Assembly (NCBI RefSeq): GCF_963678635.1
Contig: NC_087070.1
Span: forward strand, 24,554,933 to 24,618,932
Direction: 5' to 3'
DNA from: Symsagittifera roscoffensis
Lineage: Eukaryota > Xenacoelomorpha > Acoela > Convolutidae
DNA length: 64,000 bases
Numbering within the stretch: position 1 is the stretch's first letter; each line of letters begins with the position of its first letter. A program made the position numbers and the translations under genes. The notes below the pieces were generated by a model, which did not search any database, was not told the DNA's origin, and was given only the letters and a program-made list of their open reading frames with translations. Shown in pieces: positions 24,859 to 35,589 of the stretch.

Positions 24859-27800
24859 CATTACAATTATTTGTCAAAACTCTCGCTAAAAAAGCCTAAA
24901 CACGGAACTTTTGGCCACACACTTTTGGCCACACACTTTCGCAAAATTAATCTGGCCGAAAGGATGGTGCCTTCGGTGATCTTCTAGGTGCCCAATAAAT
25001 AATGTCATAAAATACAACCAAAAGTGACCATTCTATGCAGAAGGGGTTTAGTTCAATCTTGCCTTGATGCACTGTTTGTGTGAAATAGCAATTTAAGTAA
25101 AAACTGAAAAATAAATTTTTTTCAGCTGCAGGCCTTTGATGTTTTTCTTAGTTTTTCTTCATTCTGTTTATTGAATTAATTTGAAAAATTTTCCGATCAA
25201 TTACCCTGAGAAAAAGGGGGAACTTGGAATCAAACAACGGTAACTCCCCTCTCTGAAACCTTTATTATGCCAATCTCTCATTGTTATTTTGATGCGCTTT
25301 TTCAAAGGATTTTTCAAATTCGTTGAATTTTTGCTTTTCAAACACGATTATGCTATTTTTCAAATATAGGCATTTGAAGAGATTTATTTTAGCTTACGAC
25401 GCTTGAAGTGAATTTCAATGCAACTTCTTAGATGGATAGGGTTTTTTATGATTATTGTTTGAGGTATCAAATTTTATTCCTACGAGACTTAACAAATGAA
25501 AACGTCAATCAGGGACACATCAATCGGAGGCTTTATTCGTAAAATAAAAGACGAATATTTATTGATTTACTCCCCTTGTTGAAAAGAAGCGGAAGCTTAA
25601 AAACGTTTCCTATAACAAAATAGAAATCGATTTGGGTGTCATTCAGTGGTTCTTATGTAACTATTGCGTCACATCGGTTAGTTATACTATCGGCTGATTG
25701 AACTATTTTCATCACATGAGGTACCTGGTTACGTCACAAAATACTAAAGTAAGGTTTAATTATTCAACTCTTTGTGACTTTGGCATTTTTTATTCTACTG
25801 TCACTATCAAAAATAGAGAAAGTGAGAAGAAACATTTCGAATCCTAATCCAGCGGCCAGTTTTTGCGACAGGAGAGATTGCCGGATTTCCTGGGGTTGGC
25901 TAGCAATAAGCCAGTGTCAGCTACTTACAGACCTGGTCTATGGAAGCAGCGGATTTGGGAGGAGTTTGGTAGAAAAGAAATCACACATACGAGTCAGTGT
26001 CACTATTATAATGCGATATAAGTTGGAGTAAAATACTCGACTGAATTAGTCTAATGGCACAGAAGGAGAGTTAAACATTTCAGCATCAGGCAACAACAGC
26101 AACACAACACAAATAACAGCACTTATCTTGTTACCATCCGTCGACAAACTTACTCCAGTCTATATTCTTACGCTTATGATACTCTTAAAGGTATGAAAAA
26201 AATAGCCACACATCTGAAAACTTTTGACATGCAGTTCAAATTTCCGGTACTCCCGTAAGGCCAAATTCCATTTTCTAATATGGGACTAAAATTTAAAATT
26301 TTGTAATATTGGTTCAAATTGTGGGCGTCAATTTTCCGTTAAAGAATTACAAAATCTAAAGAAGTTTGATACCAAAAACATGGCGACTGAAATTTCTTGT
26401 TCATTAGTTGGATTTCATGGTCATTTCAGTCGCAGTGCAGAATGTCGTTTACGGTTTTTCGATAAACATTTCTTCTCTGACGAGAACTCCTTCTTTAAGG
26501 AAATGTAATTGATATGAAATCAATTTAAACGACGGCCAATCCTAAAAAATGTTTTGCTGTCAATAAATAGCTAGCTACTGAAGTAAAAGTCAGCACTTTC
26601 ATTTCCTCGCCAAAAGTTTTTCTTTTCAAAATTTTTGGGGAAAAGCCAGTGTGATTGGACCTTAGTTCTCTTTTCTAGTCACTGCTTTAGTCACCCCCCC
26701 CCCCCCCCTCCCCCCTCACCCTACTTTTTTTGAAGTAAATATAACAAGTATTTCCAATTTTCAACAATTTTTATGCAGCTGAAGCTTTAAAGACAATTTT
26801 TGAGCTCAAAATTTCCTAATGTTTGCAAAATTGGAGACAGATCTGGAGTTGAGAAAACCTTTTTCTTGAATACTTTGGAAAACCATATGAAAATTCAAGT
26901 TTCGTCTAACATTTTTCTCACATTTCAAATACTTTCTGTTGTTGTCATTATTGACTGCAGTTGATTGTTTGGTTAAAATCTTTCAAAATATTTCTGCTTT
27001 TTCCGATACTCTAGATAAGCTAGATGCTCGTTTAAGACTGAAACGGAAAAACGTGCGGTGACATAGCGGCAACAAATAAGTTAGATACGACTTGCGAAAA
27101 ATTAGACAAAATAGTCGAGAACTTTTTACTGGCAGTTTGAAACTTTTCTCTGAAATGTTTTTGCTTAACAAAACTAATGAAAAATCGACGAGGTGAACCA
27201 ATGTACCTAAATTATTGCTGATGCTCAGTTTATCACGTAATTTTTATTCAATTTTTCAATCTATACGCGCTTTTTTCTCAGCCTTCAGTTGGAATCTCAT
27301 TTTATATCTAAAAGTCTAACCTCAACCCTTTGATTCTGCCATTATGTATAACTTCGACATCATATGTAGACTGGCAACCAATTTTAATGAAAACATCATA
27401 AAATGAAATCATAAAATTAAATATTATTTTAGTATATTTTAAACCAAAATGGATTATCCAAAGAATCACCGCTGCCCAAAATACACAGTTAAGGATTTTG
27501 ACCATAAACTTTAATTGAGAGGAATCGATTTCTGTAAGATCAAGAAGATTAAATTTGCAAAATTGTTGGCTTTCCAGACAGTTTACTATCAGTATTAAAT
27601 CTTTAACATAATTTGATAGACTATTGACGAGAAAGCAAACCAATTAACAAACAAATTGTGATCAACTGTACTTTCTAAGTAAACAACAGAAGCGTGGTTT
27701 TCAAAGATTACCGTTGCAGAGTTTGTGAAAGAAATGAGATAATGAAAAGGCGGAAGTAAATCTTACAAGCAGGAAAAATAGAAGATTTAAAAAAAAAAAC

Positions 27801-28016
27801 GGTTTTGAAAAGCATTAGATATCGAGGGTTTGATTTTTAGTTCAATCTACAGCCTAGCAGGGCGGGCTGTTCTCAAACAGTTGGCAAAATTATCAATAAT
27901 TTAACCTCTGGTCATTTAGTTTTTGCTACTATTGTTAGTTTATAATAGTATAACCTCACTGATTCACAATTATTTCACGAATAATAATGAAACACCAAAG
28001 TATTGGATGTAACTTC
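24859..28016. other. Non-coding, nothing recognised
   Basis: No convincing gene. The 85-codon frame at 25,774-26,031 has no recognisable motif. A run of 15 C occurs at 26,694-26,708. Confidence 0.4.
26694..26708. repeat. Poly-C run
   Basis: Fifteen consecutive C, followed by T, C6 and more C-rich sequence. Its length in the assembly may be unreliable. Confidence 0.8.
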
Positions 28017-28951
28017 CCCGGGTTGACCAAAATTTCTAATCATACAATTTCCATTTATGAAAAACTTCTTGTCATACAATTCCATACAATGCCATACGTA
28101 CAGAACATTGTATGAAATCTCTATGATAAAGATTTTTCCATAAATGAATATTGTATGATAGGTGTTTTTCCATAAACCAAAAATTTTGATTTTTTCTTTC
28201 AAAATTTGGTTTCTGAAAAGTTTTTGGTTGTGTTTGCAACCGAACACAAGTGACAAAGACCTTGGTTACTTTAAACACCAAAGGTTGGACGGTCTTGCAT
28301 TTACAATACATAAACGACCTAAATTGGGATGATTTTCACAATTGATATAACAAAAGTAACGAACTTTTATTTTTTGGCAAAATTTTTTAATGATGATTAT
28401 TTCAAATTTTTGAATTTTCAAGTTATCAGACATTGATCAAAGCTTACATTTACACCCCATACAAAAGAAATAGGAATTTTCAGCGTTTTTGAAAAAAAAA
28501 TTTAAGTGAACAGAAAATAAAAGCCAATTTTATCGTATCCAGGACTACGTTATGCACACAAAATATTAAATTTTGCATGCAAAAAAAAATTTCGAAAAAT
28601 GTTTGTTTGCGTACGAAATTCGATTTGCGATTGAAAAAAAATACAAAAAAATTTTGGGCCAAATTTTCAAAATTACTTGAAAATTTTTTTGTGTCGCCAT
28701 CAAAAAAATGCCAGTCATACAATTCCCATATATGGGAATTGTATGATAAGCATTTTTTTCAAAAAAACGAGGACCTCAGTTTTTTATCACCAGACTGTTT
28801 TATAAGAATCAAACATCCACAGAAATAAGTTTATACCAGTTTTCAACCATTTTTAGAAATTGTATGAAAATTGTATGACAAGCATTTTTCCATAGACTTG
28901 ATGTATGGAATTCTATGATAACCATTTTCGGTGTATGGAGGTCAACCCGGG
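28017..28951. mobile_element. MITE-like element with CCCGGGTTGACC terminal inverted repeats
   Basis: A perfect 12-bp inverted repeat, CCCGGGTTGACC at 28,017-28,028 and its complement at 28,940-28,951, bounds 935 bp. Inside, TCATACAATT and its complement AATTGTATGA recur many times, mostly in one orientation on the left and the other on the right, often next to CCAT or GGAAAAA. The unit can fold on itself and encodes nothing recognisable, as expected of a non-autonomous DNA transposon. No clear target site duplication was seen. Confidence 0.6.
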
Positions 28952-29136
28952 TCCGTTATATACAAATTTATTATGAGTAATATACTTAAGGCTATTTGTT
29001 CAAAAAACATTCTGTGAACGATTATCAGCCGAGACAAATTTCAACTTATTCTTACCGGTGTTTGTGATTCTTGGTTGACAGCAAATTATTATCATAACAT
29101 TCCAAAACAAAGTATAACATTGCATAGAACACTAAT

Positions 29137-29582
29137 GGGACAAAATGAAGTGCAATTTTAGGTTTTTACTTTCTAAAAAAAAACCAACTTTAAGGACCAT
29201 TTCGAGCAATATTTACTTTCAATTTTCACAAAACTTTTACATCGATCGACAGGAAGTGATCTGAACTATCCTCCATGAAAGTTTCAATTTTGAAAGTTTC
29301 AATTTAAGCACTCGCCAGTTTTTTCCGGATCTAAAATAGCCACTTATTCGTTCACTACGATGCAAAACGTAGTTCGGATGATAAAAATAGCATTTTTAGA
29401 CACAGAACAAGCTAGTAATTCGTTCAAATCAAACATTGAGCCTTTCATAGAAAGTTGCTCAGATCTTTTTCTGTCGGTCGATGTAAAATTTAATGCAAGT
29501 TCACAGTGAATATTGCCCAAAATGGTCCTTAAGTAAGGCTTTTTAGAGATTAAAAACCTAAATTTGCGTGTATTTTTGTCCC
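29137..29582. mobile_element. Fold-back element with arms of about 130-150 bp
   Basis: The left arm starts GGGACAAAATGAAGTGCAAT and the right arm is its diverged complement, ending GTCCC. Shared blocks include AAGGACCATTTCGAGCAATA and TTTACATCGATCGACAG. The loop is about 150 bp. No coding capacity. No convincing target duplication. Confidence 0.65.
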
Positions 29583-30085
29583 CTGTTTAGTTATTTTTCT
29601 CATTAAAAATATGTATGTATGATACGCAGTGTTTTCATATGTTAAAAATGTTAAACGTTGTTCGTGAAAGTCGTGAAATGTTGGTGAAAAGTTTTTCATG
29701 CCATCGACGTTGAATTATAACGTTGAATTATGACGGTATAATAAGTCGCAAATAATTCAGCCTTTTAAAATTAATGAAAAAGAGCGATTGACTTACTTTG
29801 AAAAAATTTTGCACGCAAAACTTAACTTTTAAGTCCAAAATTGAATTGCATCTCAAGGTTGTGTGAAATCGCCATTGCATGCAAAAAAAATGTCAAAATG
29901 TTACGATTGCTCTGACTAATTAGTTTTGTCTCTCCGAATTTTTTGCAACACTCCATAGCTTTTCACAAATTTATCGGACAACGTGTTGAACTTCTGAAAT
30001 ACTTCTGACCTTCATTTTTAGATTTAATCGAAATGCAGTGTCAGCGCCATTTTACTGTTTCAAGGTCAAAATTTATTCGAACATT

Positions 30086-31226
30086 TATAGAGAGTAGCAA
30101 AAAGTTTGGACAGACAGATTTAATTAAATCCAGCAGCTGTCTGGACGTCAACGGAAATTATAATTAGTAGCAAAAAGTTCGGACAGACAGAATTAATTAA
30201 AATGAGCAATCAGTGCTTTTCAACGCTTTTTTGCATGCAAAAACTGAAGCCGAACAACCTTAATTTTTTGTCAGACCAAATTCAAATTGCGAGATCGTTG
30301 ATTATCCGATGATTATGCTAGCCTAATTTTTAAATACTGCGATGAACATCCAGATTTTACTATAAAACAGCTCGACGCTTCGGATGCAATTGCCCGCCAT
30401 GGTTATAGATTTTGAGCGAAACTCGGATCTACTTAACAATCTCACCCACCCACCCTATTGTATTTACTAAATAAAATCCACCCCTGTAAAAAAAACAGTA
30501 AATTTGCACTAGAGCAATATGTAAATTCGAACTTTGCTGCATTCTGATTGGTCGAAAGTTCGCTGCCAGTAATCTAATTAACAATCTCCTCCCCTTTCTT
30601 GAAAGTGGGGATTGTTAAGTAGATCCCGTAACTCTGCTTTATGAACTTTCGATTTTATGTTTATTTCAGTTTTAATTTCAGTTGATGTCTAGACAGTTGC
30701 TCTTTTTAATTAATTCTGTCTGTCCGAACTTTTTGCAACTCTCTATAAAACTGAATTAAAAATAACGCTGAAAGTTCATAAAGCAGAGTTTCGCTCAAAA
30801 CCTATAACTACGGTGGGCAATTGCATCCGAAGCGTCGAATAGTAAACCTTGAAACAGGACAATTTTTGTTCACGAAAGCTTATGTTTTTTTTGCGATTAG
30901 TTTCTAAATTTTGAATGATTTGATCAACTTCACTTCCGTTTTTTTGGGTCGTCCTAATCTGTTTTTTTTTGTTGTTGAAAATAACTCTAGATTTCAAGTT
31001 TTTTGAAATAAATTTGCTAACTGTTTTATAATAAAACCTGAATGTTCGTCGCAGTATTTAAATATTTGGCTGTCAAAATCATCGGATAATCGACAATCTC
31101 GCATTTAGAATTTGGTCTGACATAAAATTCAAGGCTGTTCGTCTTCAGATTTTGCATGCAAAAAAGCGTCGAAAAGAACTAATTGCTCACTTTAATTAAT
31201 TGTCTGTCCGAACTTTTTGCTACTAA
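30086..31226. repeat. Nested inverted repeats around a GTCTGTCCGAACTTTTTGC motif
   Basis: The motif AGTAGCAAAAAGTTCGGACA occurs twice in one orientation (near 30,090 and 30,164) and twice inverted (near 30,720 and 31,202). A separate 51-bp pair, CGACGCTTCGGATGCAATTG at 30,373-30,423 with its complement at 30,786-30,838, lies inside. TTGCATGCAAAA and GATTATCCGATGATT also recur inverted. This looks like two related fold-back elements, one inserted in the other. Confidence 0.65.
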
Positions 31227-32550
31227 GTATAAAACGTTCTCCAATTACTTTGTCAAAAGTTAATTAGCAACAACTTGTTTGCTTTTTTTGTTAGAGTTAA
31301 AGTCACTAGTTGGAATAGACAACACTAATACAAAAAAGCAAACGACCTGTTTCAGACAATTTTTGCATGCAATTGTTAATTTTTCAGAAAGAAAAGCCTG
31401 TCTCATGGTCACCTATAAAAATTCAAATTTATATGCAAATATTGCTCAAAAATTAATGGATTGCTCTTTTTGAATTTTTTAGTCTGTTCCAGTTTTTGGT
31501 TCCTTGACAATCTACCCGATTCCAATCTACCTTATGCAATTCTACCAATTCCAAACTTCTCTATATTCCTACCTACCTTATGCTAACTTACCGTATGCTA
31601 ATTTACCCTATGATCAATAAACAGTTCAATTGGCTCAGACTGTCCTCTTACCCAATTTTTTGAAGCTCATTGTTCCAACCATTGAAAATGGGGAGGACAT
31701 TTGTAGTCGGGTGAGTTTAAGTTTTTTTTCTCTTATCTTTTTCTTGTTTTCCTCGCAAAATCAGCAACACAAATATCATCGCAGTGCGTTCAGTGATATA
31801 TCATATTGAATCGAATATCATATTGAGATTTGATTTGAACAATTTCTAAATCTTCCAAAAAATTTTCTCAGTGTTGAAAAAAACCGATTTGAAAATTTTG
31901 ATTTTCCGTCTAATTTGGAGCGAGTAAACTGAGCGATTAACTTACAATAGTTTATTTATGCTTAATTGAAGGCCGTAAAAACGTCCTTATAATCGAATGA
32001 AACTTTTTGAGTTCTTGCGCCATTTGGAGCCATGTAGAGTTTTTTGCGCAAAAAAAATCAAAATTACAGATTTTCTGCGAAAAATATTGAAATAGATTTC
32101 AAAATATATCTGCAAAACAAAATTTCTGTGGTCATAATTTCTCAGAAAATGGTGCCTAATCTGTTTTTTTTTACTTTGACTGTCAAATTTTACTAAATTC
32201 TAGTTCTCTGTTTAGATTCGTTTTTCACACCACGCAGAAAGAACGAAATTAATTCGAAAATAAAATAGTTTTTAATTTTTTGTAATTTATTAAGACTATG
32301 GTTGGAACATTTTGTGCTATTTGCACAGTAACCTGCTATCCTTGTTATTTTGTTTACATTAAAGTATCTAAAATTATCAAACAAAACTAGGAAACGAATT
32401 TTGGTGTTAAAGAAAAAAAACACTTACTTTGCAAATTGAAAATAGTATTAAAATGCAAGTGTATGTCAGATATTAGTGAAAATAAAGTGAAAATAAGTTT
32501 ACATTACTAACAAGGTATAATTTAAACATGTTGTAGATCATAACATATGA
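31227..32550. other. Non-coding, nothing recognised
   Basis: A/T-rich DNA. Short repeated words CTACCTTATGC / TTACCGTATGC occur near 31,530-31,600. No gene seen. Confidence 0.4.
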
Positions 32551-32559
32551 CAAATGGAG

Positions 32560-32907
32560 TTAGTGTTTTTCCCTAAATGAACTTGAAGTTTTTCCAAAAT
32601 AATTTACCATAGGTTGCCACTGATGAGTCTTCCTTAAATAATATTCGAAAGTCATTGTAAGTTTGATCTTCGCTCGTTTGTATTTTAATATATCCCATAA
32701 GTTAATTTCGTCATCTATAAATATATTCCATGTCGTTACTGATCGTTTAGAAAATGAATTTTCTATAAATTGTCCGTTATATCTTTCTAAGAAGTATAAC
32801 TTTCTGGTTCTCATATTTGTGTCGATATGGTAATTTTGTATTGGATTTTTAAGTAGGCAGGTAAGAGATGGTTTTTGGTTTTCCAAAAGTGGCATATTAG
32901 TTTCCAA
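32560..32907 (-). pseudogene. Short frame resembling a retroelement reverse-transcriptase tail
   Basis: The 115-codon minus-strand frame holds MRTRKLYFLERYNGQFIEN, then SFSKRSVTTWNIFIDDEINL and a Lys-rich end. Some non-LTR reverse transcriptases end with a comparable pattern (Thr-Arg, small residues, Phe-x-x-Arg, Trp-Asn, acidic loop, Phe-Lys). It is a resemblance in layout only. No polymerase core is present nearby, and its upstream end is a perfect hairpin. Confidence 0.3.
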
Positions 32908-32930
32908 TCATGAAACTAATATGCCACTTT
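32886..32930. repeat. Perfect 19-bp inverted repeat, 7-bp loop
   Basis: The left arm AAAGTGGCATATTAGTTTC (32,886-32,904) is exactly complementary to the right arm (32,912-32,930) around the loop CAATCAT. Confidence 0.85.
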
Positions 32931-35585
32931 GGCTGTTGCTTGGATCTGGAATGTTGAACAGTTATTACATTAGCTGCTAATAAAAAGTTCTTTCAAATTA
33001 CAAACATAGTGATTAAGTTTAATCGCACTTAATCAACACCTCAAGCCCCAGTTAAGTAGAAAAGGGATCAGATCTAGTCAAGAAAAGAGCATTAAGCCAA
33101 ACAGTTCTTCACATTTGTTGACAGCTTTCTGTTTTTTGTTCAATTGCTCAAAAAGCCCAAACTGACCTCTAAATCAGACTTTTACCTAGTTTTCCTAATT
33201 TAGTTGTCAACATTTTACAACGGGAACCATTAGAGCTCTGACAGTTAACTTAATTTCGACTGCAACTTTCAGAGTTTGTACTTTTTGCATACAAGTTCAT
33301 TAATAGTCAAGTCAAATCAGCTTTTTTCCCAAAAATAGAATCATTTCCTTCATTTGAAAGATGTCTGCTCTCTTATTGAATTTGAATAAACTTTCAGACT
33401 TAACTGCAGTCTTTTGCACCGATCTGAGCGAACACCTAAATTTGTTTTTCGTCTTCCTAATTATTTTTGTGGTTGAATTTGACACTTTTTTATGAACTAA
33501 TGATCCCATGCTACATCCCCAAACACCTTATATCTCCTCACAACTCCTCCCTTACTCCAATCTCGCTTAATAAAAGGCAAAAACTGGTTAAAAAGCATCT
33601 TTCTTTCCGAGAATACGGAAATCAGAGAGTCTTTTTTGTTTGTGAATGTCGTTGTAGTGTTCAAAACAGGGGCGGTTCTAGGATTTTTTTCGATTTGGGG
33701 GCGGACTTTCAAAAATTTTTTTGGTTTTTTTTCGGTCGACCAAATTGATTTTCTGAGCTTTCCCAAAGTTTGAAAAAGGCCCTTTTTTGACCAAAATTTT
33801 TTGCGCCCCAGGCAAAATTTTGAAAAAAAAGGCGCGTTTTGGAAAATTTTTACCAAAACATTGCTTGTTTTCGGCGCGCGCTTCCCCCTCAAAATTATTA
33901 AATACAGGCGCCTTTAAACAATTTTTAGATTCGGCCTTTACGCAAATGCATATCTCAAAATAGTACAAAGCATGGTGTCAAATGAGAATTTGCTAAGATT
34001 TCAGTATTTTGATCCTGGAAGTTCCTCATTTTTTGAAGTGTCGTTTGAGCGGGTCCAAATATTTTTGAAAAGACATAAAGCTAATATCTGTAGAAATTTT
34101 GAAATTAAAGTAAAAACGCATAAAATATTTCTCTTAAATAATTTAAACTAATTTGTTTTAGACTCCAGACCAAATACTGATCCATGCAAATAGACCACTC
34201 CCTTTTTAATCTATTGCCTGTCCCTAATTAACAAAATGCACTCAAACTATTGACTAGTTCATTTCGAATTGGATAACTTGCATATTTGAATGTCCAAAAA
34301 GTAAAAGTAAATCGTATGTAGATTTTTTTTCCGAGTAATTTAAAACAACGGGTAGAAAATTTTTTATTTCTGATGAATATTCATGAACGTGCCAATTTTT
34401 AAAGTTTGATGGGACTCAAAGCAAATTTGTGGTAATAGTTAGCTCATAAAAAAAAATTCTGTGAGACTTTCTGCTAATCATTATCGAAATGTTTGAAAAA
34501 AATTCTCTTGAGCAATTTTAAAAATTTTCTCTCTCACGAGAACTAGTTTTAGAAGTTCACGAGAAATAATTTTAAAATACCACAGTTCTTATACTTTTTT
34601 TTTCATTTTTTTCACCCAACAAAAAGCATCTTGCTTGGCTTTTGCTATAATCCACTGATAAATTTTTGTCATCTTTCTCCACACACATTTTACTAAAAAA
34701 AATTTTTAATGTTAAACTCTATTTCCAAATCGCCCTTTTATCGACACACGCTCAAATTTTGCACGGTTCACTCCATTAACTTGCAAAGATACCTATAACC
34801 GGTTTGAACTTTTTCTTATAATAATCTATTGCCGTTATTTTGTGTAAGGACTTGATCCCTGGGAGAAGATTATAAGCCTGGGACGGCATTTTCGCCCATA
34901 TTTTCAATTACTTCTGTTTATTCAAACAATCTTTCGATCCTTTAATGTCCTGATTCGACCGATTTATTAATAAAGTCGTTAACACCTGTTTCGAAAATGG
35001 TACAAAAGAGAGCCTAAATGAGCCGAAACTCAAATTGATTAAATTTTATTTGAAAGACTTCTTGTTTATCAAATTACGTCCAGATTTGATGAATTATTAT
35101 TACCTTTAGTGTATTACATACCCCCACAATGAAGGCCACTTTTGCCACCGTAAGCAATTTACACTCCGAACTCCTGTTAAAATCGATGCGCTTTTCAATT
35201 TTAGTATTAAGAAAATTGTTTATTTGAGTACCTTTTTACTCTCCCGTAAAAATGTTTTTTTTTGTTTTTTTTAAATGCTTCTCATTATTTGAAACGGTTG
35301 TTATTGCTCATTTCCCCCATCTGTATTTTTAGTCGTGGTTTCAAAATGCCACCTGGCGTCTCTATTTGGGTCTTAGTAGAAATCAAGCACATCAGAACTT
35401 TGTAAAAACTGTTATCAGTAATTTCAGAAGTTTTGCAGGAATATCATCAGAAAACTAATTCTTAAAACAAGATTCTTTAAGGTAAGAAAGTTTATGATGT
35501 GTCGGTATAAAAAAGTAATTCATGCTATCTGAAAATTGAACGAGTTACAGTTTCTGCCAGGTTCTCAGGAGTTTTTTTTAGCAAA
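32931..35585. other. Non-coding, contains one dispersed repeat
   Basis: No convincing gene. The open frames at 33,467-33,968 on both strands are produced by the dispersed repeat at 33,665-33,790. Confidence 0.4.
33665..33790 (+). repeat. Dispersed repeat, copy 3
   Basis: GGGGCGGTTCTAGGATTTTT, GGGGGCGGACTTTCAAA and GTCGACCAAATTGATTTTC follow in the same order as at 7795. Confidence 0.65.
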
Positions 35586-35589
35586 CTGC

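Noticed and set aside
25774-26031. 85-codon frame as a host gene
   Set aside because: No domain or conserved motif and no neighbouring exon-like sequence.
28480-28828. Phe/Lys-rich frames on both strands as genes
   Set aside because: They lie inside the MITE-like unit and come from A- and T-runs.
33467-33968. Overlapping frames of about 90-130 codons on both strands
   Set aside because: They cover a dispersed repeat also present at 7795 and 17,195; their sequence is explained by the repeat.
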